NCBI GenBank assembly: GCA_035490315.1 | Contig: DATHET010000338.1 | Coordinates: 1 to 16,417, forward strand | DNA: 16,417 nt | Source of the DNA: JADJQU01 sp035490315 | Lineage (GTDB): Bacteria > Planctomycetota > UBA1135 > GCA-002686595 | Direction: 5' to 3' | Shown: positions 1 to 8,620 of the stretch, piece by piece | How the letters are laid out: every line of letters begins with the position of its first letter | Position numbering within the stretch: position 1 is the stretch's first letter | Notes under the pieces: model-generated | What the model was told of the DNA's origin: nothing | Seen by the model: only the letters and a program-made list of their open reading frames with translations | Database searches by the model: none | Program-made: the position numbers and the translations under genes

Positions 1-1593
1 GATCAGCTCCGCGACGTCGCCGGTGTGGTGCACCAGCCTGCCGCGGTCGTCGAAAGCGAGGATCCTGGTCGCGACGCGGTCGAGGAACCATCGATCGTGG
101 CTGACGACGATCACGCTGCCGGGAAACTCGATCAAAGCCTCTTCCAGCGCGCGCAGCGTCGGCAGATCGAGATCGTTCGTGGGCTCGTCGAGCACGAGCA
201 CGTTGGCCTGTGCCACCATCAGCTTTGCAACGCAGAGCCGCGCGCGCTCGCCACCGGAAAGATCGCCGATCCGCGCGTCCTTCTTCGCGCCGACGAACAG
301 GAATTGATCGAGGAAAGCCTCGATGCGCATCGAGTGGCCGTCGATCGAGACCCATTCGTTGGGCCCGGAGATCTCCTCCTGCACCGTTCGGCTGGGATCG
401 ATGGCGAGTCGGTCCTGGTCGATCGCCGCGAGGCGCACGGTCTCGCCGCGGGTCACGCTGCCCTGGTCGGGAGCCAGCTCGCCCGTGAGCAGCTTCAAGA
501 GCGTGGTCTTGCCCGCGCCGTTGCGCCCGACGATGCCGACGCGCTCTCCCGGAGCGATCTCCAGGCTGAAGGGCGCCAGCACGACGCGACTCCCCAGCGA
601 CTTCGAGACGTTGTTCAATGCGATCACGCGCGAGCCCAGCCGCGGACCGTCGGGCAATCGGAAGTCCAGCGTCGCGCCCGCGGCGAGCGGAGCGTTGTCG
701 ACGATCGCTCCGAAGCGCGCGATGCGCGCCTTCTGCTTGGTCGAGCGCGCCGGAGCGCCGCGGCGCATCCAGGCCGTCTCGCGGCGCAGCATGTTCAAGC
801 GCGACGATTCCAACTGCGCCGCCGATTCGAGCCGGGCCATGCGCTGCGCGAGGTAATCCGTGTAATTGCCTTCGTAGGCGTAGAGCTTGCCGCCGTCGAG
901 CTCGAGGATGCGGTGCGCGAGACGCTCGAGGACGTAGCGGTCGTGCGTCACGAAGAACAGGGTGGCGCGCGACTCGAGCAGGAAATCCTCGAGCCAGTCG
1001 ACAGCGAAGGCGTCGAGGTGGTTGGTCGGCTCGTCGAGGATCAGCACGTCGGGCAAGGCGACCAGCATGCGCGCCAGGGCCACGCGGCGTCTCTCGCCGC
1101 CGGAGAGTCCAGCGCAGGGCCGGTCGATCTCGAACAGCGAGAGGTGCTCGAGCACGGTCTCGACGCGGTGCTCGATGTCGTGGCCGCCCTGCTGCTCGAG
1201 CTCGGCCTCGAGCTTCGAGTTCAAGGTCAGCAGGGAGTGCACGCGCGGCGGCGGCGTGTCGCTGCGCCCCAGCTCGGCGTGGACGCGCTCGAGTTGCGCG
1301 AGGACTTGCGCGCGGCCTTCGAAGCCCTGGTGCACGGCTTGTCGGGCGGTGAGCTTCAAGTCGAGCACGGGCTCCTGCTCGAGCAGGCCGATGCGCAAGT
1401 CGCGGCGCGCGATGCGTTCGCCGGCTTCGGGCGGCTCGAGGCCGGCGAGCACGCGCACCAGAGTCGACTTGCCCGAGCCGTTCGCGCCGAGCAGGGCGAC
1501 GCGCTCGCCCTGCTCGAGGGTCAGCTCGACGTCCTGGAACAGGACGCGGTCGGCGATCGTGCGCTTGACGCCGCTGAGCGAGAGCAGGGTCAT
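1..1593 (-). CDS. uup: Uup-type ABC-F ATPase, 3' end cut by window edge
   Basis: Reading the minus strand from ATG at 1593 gives 531 codons with no stop before the window edge, so the C-terminus (in Uup a coiled-coil DNA-binding tail) lies outside. Two ABC domains are visible. Domain 1 has Walker A GANGSGKS at 36-43, signature LSGGE at 163-167, Walker B ending LDEP at 186-189 and switch His217. Domain 2 has Walker A GRNGAGKT at 356-363, LSGGE at 445-449, LDEPTNDLD from 468 and His499. There are no membrane segments, as expected for soluble ABC-F proteins that act on the ribosome. The interdomain stretch ETAWMRRGAPARSTKQKARI (272-291) and the NDLD in domain 2 resemble the Uup subfamily, which is linked to ribosome function and precise transposon excision. 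The start codon overlaps the stop of the upstream TPR-CHAT gene as ATGA, pointing to translational coupling. Family assignment is firm; the Uup subgroup is likely. Confidence 0.93.
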   Translation of the reverse strand, partial: MTLLSLSGVKRTIADRVLFQDVELTLEQGERVALLGANGSGKSTLVRVLAGLEPPEAGERIARRDLRIGLLEQEPVLDLKLTARQAVHQGFEGRAQVLAQLERVHAELGRSDTPPPRVHSLLTLNSKLEAELEQQGGHDIEHRVETVLEHLSLFEIDRPCAGLSGGERRRVALARMLVALPDVLILDEPTNHLDAFAVDWLEDFLLESRATLFFVTHDRYVLERLAHRILELDGGKLYAYEGNYTDYLAQRMARLESAAQLESSRLNMLRRETAWMRRGAPARSTKQKARIARFGAIVDNAPLAAGATLDFRLPDGPRLGSRVIALNNVSKSLGSRVVLAPFSLEIAPGERVGIVGRNGAGKTTLLKLLTGELAPDQGSVTRGETVRLAAIDQDRLAIDPSRTVQEEISGPNEWVSIDGHSMRIEAFLDQFLFVGAKKDARIGDLSGGERARLCVAKLMVAQANVLVLDEPTNDLDLPTLRALEEALIEFPGSVIVVSHDRWFLDRVATRILAFDDRGRLVHHTGDVAELI

Positions 1594-4500
1594 TCGCGCT
1601 TTCCCGCGTCGGTCGAGGAGAGGATCCAGCCAGCCCAGGCACGCAGCGGTGCACGACGCGAGCGCAGCAGATTCTTCGCGCGCCACAGGGCAGCTGCGGG
1701 CGAGAGTCCGCTCTCGACCAGGCCGCGGTGGAATTCGACCATCAGCTCGCGGCTCTGCGCGTCGTCGACTTGCCACAGCGAGGCGAGCACGGCGCGCGCG
1801 CCTGCCAGGTGCATCGCTTTTTCCAGGGACGCTACCGCGAGGCCTGGCCGCTCGACTCCGGCGCGCGTGTCGCAAGCGGACAGGACCACCAGCTCGCAGC
1901 GGCTCGCGTCCGTCGATGCCAGCTCGATGCCGCGCACGAAGCCTTCGCGCTCGCCGCTCTCGTTCTTTTCGTTGGCGCCCGAGAGGGCCAGGCCGCACAA
2001 GGCGAGGGGCGAGAGCTCGCGCAGGGTTTGCGCGGAGGACAGAGGGCTGACCCCTCGAGCCGAACCGCGCAGGTTCGCTTCCGAGGACGAACTGCTCGGC
2101 GACAGCTCGCCGTGGGTCGCGATGTGCAGGATGCCGGCTTCCGCCATCAATGCGGCGAAAGTCTGGCGGTTCGCGTCGCGCTCACGCAGGACTTTCACCG
2201 CGCGCTTCGACCCGCGGTACACCTCGGCCAGTCGATCGACCTCCGCGCCCGAGCCCGCCAGCAGGGCCAGCGGACCGGCGCCGTAGTCGAGTCCGCCGAT
2301 CAGCACGACTTCGCGCGCGCATTCGCGCCGCGGCGCGCCGGGCGCGAGCACGGCCAGGCTCGGCACGCAGACCACGGAATACGAGTCGCCGAGGACTTTC
2401 GCCGCGTCGGGCAGGGCGTCGATCGCGATCAGGTTCAAGGCGCCGTCCTGGGCCAGGAAGATCTGCTCGACGCCCTGGAGATTTTCGCGCAGGGGATCGA
2501 AGACCAGCTTGCGCAGGGCTTCGCCGCAGGCCTGCTGCATCTGCGGAGACTGGGCGGGACTGCCTTCGGTCCCGAGGGCGCGGCGCCAGAGAAGCACGGC
2601 TTCCTCGATGTCGCTTTCGGCTCCCAGATCCACCATCCGCGTCGGCGCGCCGGGGCGCAGCACGAAAGCGACCACGCGGATGGACTCGCCCGTTTTTCCC
2701 GCGACACTGGTGTAGGAGAGGGCCGCGGATCTGGGGCCCAGCGCGGCGCGCACGCGCTGGAGGTCGACGGGCTCGCCCCAGGCAACCGCGGCTGAGCTGG
2801 CCGCGAGACCCGCGACCAGCCGTCGCTCCGCGCCGTCCTTCGAGGCCGTCAAGCGCCCCAGCTCGGCCGTGTCGGGCGGCTGGGCGGCGCCGGCGCGCGA
2901 GAGCTCGCGCGACAAGCGGGCGATCTCTTCGCGCACGCTCGCGGCCGACTCGGATTCTCCCGCGAGGCGCAGGGCGTCGGCGGTCCACAGGCTCGAGGCG
3001 CGCTTGGTTTCCAACAGGCAGAGGCTCGCTTCGGCGAGGGCGGAGTCGCCGCCGAGGTCGAGGGCCAGCCCGAGCGCGACGCCGATCGAGTTGCGCCAGG
3101 AATAGGCGCGCTCCTCGACAAAACGCGGCGAGCCGCCGAGCGATTCGCGGGCCAGGCTCATGGCCACGTCCAGCTCCCAGCGCTGCAGATCCGAACTCGC
3201 GCGCCGGGGATCCGCGTGCACGCGCGAGCAGCACAAAAGGTAGCGCGCCTCGAAGATGCGGACGTGGGTCGCGGGCAGCGCGGCTTGCAGTCTGCTGAGC
3301 GCCAGCTCGCAAAGTTCGCCAGCGCGTCCGAACTCTCCGCGCGCCAGCAGACAACCGGCGAGCGAGATGCGCGCGGACTGCGTGTACAAGTGCGCATCGC
3401 CATAACCGGCGACGCGCTGCGCGATCAGGCCCTCGAGAATCGGTTGAGCCGCCTCGGGGTCGCCTGCGGTGATCAGGGTTTGAGCCAGTCCGTTGAGCGG
3501 CAGGGCGGCGAAATTCTTGTCCTCGATCTCGGCGGCGAGTTTCACGGCGCGCTCGAACAGCTCGCGTGCTCGCGGCAGGTTCTCCGCTCGCCGTTCCAGC
3601 TCCCCGAAGTTGCACAGGACGCGCACCAGGCCGGAGCGGTCGCTGTCCTCGTGGTCCTCCAAGGCCGCGAGGCTCTGCTCGAGCAGCTCGCGCGCGCGTG
3701 GCAGGTCGCCAAGGTTCAACAACGTGACGGCCAGATTCTCGCGCAGCTGGATCAGCCTGGGATGGGACTTCGGCAAGCGGCGCTCGGCGCGCTCGAGGTT
3801 GGCTTCCTCGATCTCGCGCGCCATCTCCAGCTCGCCACAATCGGAAAGCACGATCGCGTAGTTCCCGGCGGTGGCCTGGAGCTTGTTCTCGTCCTTGGAT
3901 TGCAGCGCGAGTCGGTAGAGGTCGCGGAAGCGCGCCGCCGCCTGTTCGGATCGCCCCAGCGCGGCGTCGAGCTCCGCTGCGATCTCCATGGCGCGCTGGC
4001 GCTCGTCGCTCTCGATCGGAAGCCGGCACTCGTACACCGCGAGCGCTCGGCCGATCAGGACGGCGGGCCTATCGAGCTCACCCGTGAGCCGTAAGTAGTT
4101 CGCCAGGTTGAGCCGCACCTTGGCTAATTCGGGGTCGTCCTCGGAAAGAGCGAAGTCGTACAGGCCTTCGATCTCCGCGCCGAGACGCGCGGCATCGTCG
4201 ATCCGCTGGAGTTCGCTGAGCACGATCGACACGCCGATGCGCGCCATCTGCACCAGCCTCGAAGTCTTGGGCTCGAATCGCCCGCGGATTTCCACCGTCT
4301 GAGTGGAGGCGGCCAGAGCGCTTTCCAGAGCGCCGCAAGAATAGGCGGGGAAGACCAAGTTCCACAGGGCATCGGCACCCGCGCGACTCGCTGAGATCCC
4401 TGGCAGGGCCGAGATCTCGCAGACTGCGCCTTCGATCAGCGCGCGCTGAGCTTCGAGGTCGCCTTTCGCGGCGAGCTCGCGGCCGAGGCCCAGCGCGTCG

Positions 4501-4925
4501 CGCGCGATCTTGGCCGCAGAGAGCGTGGCCTCGCTCTCGCTGGCGACGCGCGCGGAGACACGCAACCAGCCCCAAGGCTTGCACGCGCTCGCTTCCCAGC
4601 GGATCACGTAGGACTCGCCCGCCTTGGCGGGAAGCTCGAGGCGCGCGGGAGTGCGCGGGAGCTCCTGCTCGACGTGCTCGAGCTCGTCGCCGGCCGCGTC
4701 CTCGACGCCGAGCGAAAGCTCGCTGCCTTCTCCGTCGATCCAGGCGATCAGAATTCCCTCCGAGCTTGCGGCGATGCGCAGCTCGCCCGACTGAGTTCCG
4801 CCCGGGGACTCGACCTCCGCGAGTCGCACGACCGTCGCGGCGTGGTCCTGCGCCTGCCGAAGCGCTCCGGTCTGCGGGCTCGCGCTCGAACAGCAGGCAA
4901 GGACCAGGAGCTCGAGGAAAGCCAT
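1590..4925 (-). CDS. TPR-repeat protein with C-terminal CHAT (caspase-like) domain
   Basis: The product is 1111 aa. The N-terminus MAFLELLVLACCSSAS is hydrophobic with a lipobox-like VLAC (Cys11) but no basic n-region, so export as a secreted protein or lipoprotein is plausible but not secure. Residues about 30-130 look beta-rich. Residues about 130-640 are helical and carry TPR-like units (for example LPRARELLEQSLAALE and LPRARELFERAVKLAAEI). Residues about 730-1105 form the CHAT domain: LAQDGALNLIAIDALPD, then catalytic-type His938 in HIATHGE and Cys1018 in LVVLSACDTRAG, the dyad of clan CD caspase-like peptidases. Both catalytic positions are intact, so an active cysteine protease is likely; the substrate is unknown. 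A run of five serines follows the His motif. The start lies 45 nt after the preceding ABC-F gene with no clear Shine-Dalgarno. The stop overlaps the start of the next ABC-F gene by 4 bp. In Planctomycetota, CHAT-TPR genes often lie near ECF sigma factors, as here. Confidence 0.92.
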   Translation of the reverse strand: MAFLELLVLACCSSASPQTGALRQAQDHAATVVRLAEVESPGGTQSGELRIAASSEGILIAWIDGEGSELSLGVEDAAGDELEHVEQELPRTPARLELPAKAGESYVIRWEASACKPWGWLRVSARVASESEATLSAAKIARDALGLGRELAAKGDLEAQRALIEGAVCEISALPGISASRAGADALWNLVFPAYSCGALESALAASTQTVEIRGRFEPKTSRLVQMARIGVSIVLSELQRIDDAARLGAEIEGLYDFALSEDDPELAKVRLNLANYLRLTGELDRPAVLIGRALAVYECRLPIESDERQRAMEIAAELDAALGRSEQAAARFRDLYRLALQSKDENKLQATAGNYAIVLSDCGELEMAREIEEANLERAERRLPKSHPRLIQLRENLAVTLLNLGDLPRARELLEQSLAALEDHEDSDRSGLVRVLCNFGELERRAENLPRARELFERAVKLAAEIEDKNFAALPLNGLAQTLITAGDPEAAQPILEGLIAQRVAGYGDAHLYTQSARISLAGCLLARGEFGRAGELCELALSRLQAALPATHVRIFEARYLLCCSRVHADPRRASSDLQRWELDVAMSLARESLGGSPRFVEERAYSWRNSIGVALGLALDLGGDSALAEASLCLLETKRASSLWTADALRLAGESESAASVREEIARLSRELSRAGAAQPPDTAELGRLTASKDGAERRLVAGLAASSAAVAWGEPVDLQRVRAALGPRSAALSYTSVAGKTGESIRVVAFVLRPGAPTRMVDLGAESDIEEAVLLWRRALGTEGSPAQSPQMQQACGEALRKLVFDPLRENLQGVEQIFLAQDGALNLIAIDALPDAAKVLGDSYSVVCVPSLAVLAPGAPRRECAREVVLIGGLDYGAGPLALLAGSGAEVDRLAEVYRGSKRAVKVLRERDANRQTFAALMAEAGILHIATHGELSPSSSSSEANLRGSARGVSPLSSAQTLRELSPLALCGLALSGANEKNESGEREGFVRGIELASTDASRCELVVLSACDTRAGVERPGLAVASLEKAMHLAGARAVLASLWQVDDAQSRELMVEFHRGLVESGLSPAAALWRAKNLLRSRRAPLRAWAGWILSSTDAGKRE

Positions 4926-4970
4926 GTCGTACGGTGCAGGATCCGCGTGTGCGGCGCGGGATTGTACGTC

Positions 4971-6605
<1,635 letters not shown>

Positions 6606-6633
6606 GGATGGAGCGCCGGACGGGCGGTTCCGA

Positions 6634-6653
6634 GCCGGGTGTTGTAACCCAGC
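6634..6653 (-). other. Small intergenic hairpin between FecR-like and ABC-F genes
   Basis: GCCGGGT (6634-6640) and ACCCAGC (6647-6653) can form a 7-bp stem (one G.U pair) around a 6-nt loop, in the 61-bp gap. There is no T-tract, so it is not a standard terminator. It could be an RNA processing or partial attenuation site that lowers expression of the distal genes, or chance in GC-rich DNA. Confidence 0.3.
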
Positions 6654-6666
6654 CCCCTGTCCCGCG

Positions 6667-7590
6667 TCAGCGCCCGTCCGCCCAGATCTGGCGCAGGACG
6701 GCGATCGGCCGCACGTGATCCTCGATCACCGGCCCGCGCTTGGTCGCATGGGCCTTGTCGACGAAGCCCGTTTCCCCGCGGGAAACGACCTCGAAGGGCA
6801 GGGGCTCCGGCCCGGGATCGTCGCTCGCCGGTCGCTCGAAGACCTGCACGCTGCCGCCCGCGCAGCACACGCAGCTGCCCTGGGCCGCAATCACGTCGAC
6901 CGCGAACTCGGTTCCGACCGCGCGCACCTCGGTGTCGGGAGTGCGGATGCGCAGGGTCGAGCCCGGAAACTCCGGGCCGGTGACGACCGCGATACTTCCG
7001 CGCTGCTGGTCGATCAGGATCGCCTCGAGCACTTGAGGCGCCGGAACGTTGACCAGCCGCAGGACGCTGTCCGGGCCCAGGCTGAGCGCGACGCGGCGAT
7101 CGAGGACCAGCTCCAGCGAGCCGCCGACGACTTCGAGCAGGCTTCCCGGCTCGAGGGCCGCTGCGAGTTGCCCGGACTGCTTCGGAGAGAACTCCTTCCC
7201 GTCGACCCGCGCCAGGCTGTAATTGCTCGTGGGGGCCACGCGCCACCCGCTGGTCGTCGGCCAGCGCCAGACCAGCAGGGCCGCCGCCGCGATGGCCACG
7301 ATCGCCACGATCTTCCGCCAGCGCGATTGCGGCGGCAGGCTGAGCACGGCGCCGCGGTCGGGGAGCAGCGCGCCCTCGCCCCAGCGCGGCGCGACGACCG
7401 GCTCCGGGCCGAGGTCGGCTTCGTCGAGTTCTTCCGCGCCGACCTGCTCGAAGGGCGCGTCGAGGAATTCCGCGCGCAGCCGCTGATGGAAATCCGTGGC
7501 GGCGACCGGCCGCGGCCACAGGTCCATCGCCTTGCGCAAGGCCGGATCCGGTGCGAGCTCGGGCTCGCCTTGTTCTTCGCCGGCGTTCAT
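6667..7590 (-). CDS. FecR-domain membrane regulator (putative anti-sigma factor)
   Basis: The product is 307 aa. The cytoplasmic N-terminus is acidic (about 1-88). A single membrane segment lies at about 94-108 (VAIVAIAAAALLVWR), flanked by basic residues, and the periplasmic part contains a FecR-type beta domain. The recognisable core is RTPDTEVRAVGTEFAVDV at 216-233. It is followed by an unusual cluster SCVCC (239-243) where other FecR proteins usually have one or no cysteine. The gene overlaps the ECF sigma gene by 4 bp (ATGA), the classic arrangement of a sigma factor and its membrane regulator. By inference it holds the sigma factor at the membrane until a signal arrives. The N-terminus shows no zinc-finger (HxxxCxxC) anti-sigma motif, so the mode of sigma binding is uncertain. 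Confidence 0.82.
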   Translation of the reverse strand: MNAGEEQGEPELAPDPALRKAMDLWPRPVAATDFHQRLRAEFLDAPFEQVGAEELDEADLGPEPVVAPRWGEGALLPDRGAVLSLPPQSRWRKIVAIVAIAAAALLVWRWPTTSGWRVAPTSNYSLARVDGKEFSPKQSGQLAAALEPGSLLEVVGGSLELVLDRRVALSLGPDSVLRLVNVPAPQVLEAILIDQQRGSIAVVTGPEFPGSTLRIRTPDTEVRAVGTEFAVDVIAAQGSCVCCAGGSVQVFERPASDDPGPEPLPFEVVSRGETGFVDKAHATKRGPVIEDHVRPIAVLRQIWADGR

Positions 7591-8264
7591 CCCTGGCCCT
7601 CCACGATCTCACCCAGCTCGTGGACCTCGCCGAGCAGCTCGCGCAGCTCGAGCAGGGCTCGCGAATAGCGTTTGCGCACCGCGACCTCGTTGCGATCGAC
7701 GATGCGCGCGATCTCCTCGAAGGACAGCTCCTCGTAGTAGCGCAGCAGCAAGGTCTGGCGCAGGGCCTCGGGCAGGCGCTCGACGGCGTCCGCGACCGCC
7801 TGGCCGAGCTCGATGCCGGCAAGCGTCTCGCGCGGCCCGCGCTCCTCGGAGCGGCGCTCGCGCCTCGCGATCGGCGCGCCGTCGTCGTCCTCGTCGCCGA
7901 CCATCCGCGAGCGATCCTGGAAGGTGCGGCTGGACCAGTAGTCGCGCACCTTGTTCGTCGCGATGGTGAACACCCAGGGGCGCAGGGCGCGGCGCGGGTC
8001 GTAAGTCGACAGCGCGCGGTGCAGGTGCATGAAAATGTCCTGGCTCAAGTCCTCCGCGGCGTGCTCGTCCTTGACCAGTCGTCTCACGTACCCGTAGACC
8101 CTTTCGAAATACACGTCGAAGAATCGCTCGAGCGCCTCGGGCCGACGCTCTCCCAGGGCGGTGAGCTCGTCAGCCGTGAGATCGTCCGCCCGAGCGCCCA
8201 CCCCTGCCCCGTCGGCGGAACTCGGGTCCGAGCGGAAGCCGGGACGGTGGGGGAAGCGCGGCAT
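7587..8264 (-). CDS. ECF-type RNA polymerase sigma factor
   Basis: From ATG at 8264 the product is 225 aa. Region 2 is at about 44-113: FFDVYFERVYGYVRRLVKDEHAAEDLSQDIF, then WVFTIATNKVRDYW, the -10 binding helix region. Region 4 is at about 155-210: VERLPEALRQTLLLRYYEELSFEEIARIV with a helix-turn-helix continuing into VAVRKRYSRALLELREL. An acidic and basic linker (DEDDDGAPIARRERR) joins them. The open frame extends upstream to 8720, but that extension lacks sigma homology and would overlap the divergent carboxypeptidase gene, so 8264 is preferred. It starts a co-directional run of five genes and overlaps the FecR-like regulator by ATGA. It probably directs transcription of its own operon in response to a membrane or envelope signal; the target promoter motif is not established. 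Confidence 0.9.
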   Translation of the reverse strand: MPRFPHRPGFRSDPSSADGAGVGARADDLTADELTALGERRPEALERFFDVYFERVYGYVRRLVKDEHAAEDLSQDIFMHLHRALSTYDPRRALRPWVFTIATNKVRDYWSSRTFQDRSRMVGDEDDDGAPIARRERRSEERGPRETLAGIELGQAVADAVERLPEALRQTLLLRYYEELSFEEIARIVDRNEVAVRKRYSRALLELRELLGEVHELGEIVEGQG

Positions 8265-8289
8265 GCTGTTCGAGGGGTAGCCGCCCGTT

Positions 8290-8335
8290 GTGACAGGCGA
8301 CGGCCAAGGATGCTGTAGGAGGGGGCGCTTGTCAC
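8290..8335. promoter_or_regulatory. Inverted GTGACARGCG half-sites, candidate operator
   Basis: GTGACAGGCG at 8290-8299 and CGCTTGTCAC at 8326-8335 (reverse complement GTGACAAGCG) are inverted copies matching at 9 of 10 positions, 36 bp centre to centre. They sit just upstream of the sigma start codon (8264) in the divergent region. They could be two half-sites for a dimeric regulator or the -35 regions of a divergent promoter pair. No matching -10 motif was found, so function is inference. Confidence 0.35.
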
Positions 8336-8359
8336 GCCCACGAGATGCCTCGAGCGGAA

Positions 8360-8462
8360 ACTGCCCCGCATCGCTGTGCATGGTGCATTGCCGCGCTGGA
8401 AACGGCGGGTGCTCCCCCGCGGAAACCGCGGCGCGCGGTCCTGCACAATCATGCGGGGCAGT
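8360..8462. repeat. Imperfect long inverted repeat, 21-nt arms
   Basis: ACTGCCCCGCAT at 8360-8371 is the perfect reverse complement of 8451-8462. After a symmetric 3x3 mismatch, TGTGCA (8375-8380) pairs with TGCACA (8442-8447), giving 18 of 21 paired positions. CCGCGC (8391-8396) and GCGCGG (8433-8438) could extend the stem inward. The result is a roughly 100-nt hairpin in the leader of the carboxypeptidase gene. It could be a structured 5' UTR, a small RNA, a degenerate mobile element or an operator. No T-tract follows it. Confidence 0.5.
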
Positions 8463-8620
8463 CTCCCAAGGGCAGGTCGGGAGCGGGTCGCCCGAGAAAA
8501 GGCTGGCTCGAGGACTCGGGGTCGCGGGTCCTGGGTCCCATCGGCAGGAGCCCGTGGCAGAATCCGAGCTGCGTTTGCCCCGCGAGCTCCGCGCGGGCAC
8601 GAAAAAAGGGCGGTCCATCC

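Larger units (their letters stand above)
8265..8620. other. Divergent intergenic region between sigma and carboxypeptidase genes
   Basis: These 356 bp separate two divergently transcribed genes and should contain both promoters. I see no clear sigma70 -35/-10 pair on either strand. Two inverted-repeat structures lie in it (8290-8335 and 8360-8462, listed separately). A further CCTCGAGC (8349-8356) / GCTCGAGG (8506-8513) pair could extend the second structure. A partial ribosome binding sequence AAGGGCGG ends 7 nt before the carboxypeptidase ATG. No convincing small ORF or known RNA was recognised. Confidence 0.6.

Noticed and set aside
25..2286. A 753-codon open frame on the plus strand opposite the Uup-like and TPR-CHAT genes
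   Set aside because: It lies antisense to two genes with clear domains and has low-complexity Arg/Ala/Glu-rich content without recognisable motifs, as GC-rich third positions produce on the opposite strand.
8554..8572. TGGCAG...GAGCT as a sigma54-type promoter before the carboxypeptidase
   Set aside because: The GG-N10-GC spacing is right but the -12 element lacks TTGC, and no sigma54 activator gene is present nearby.
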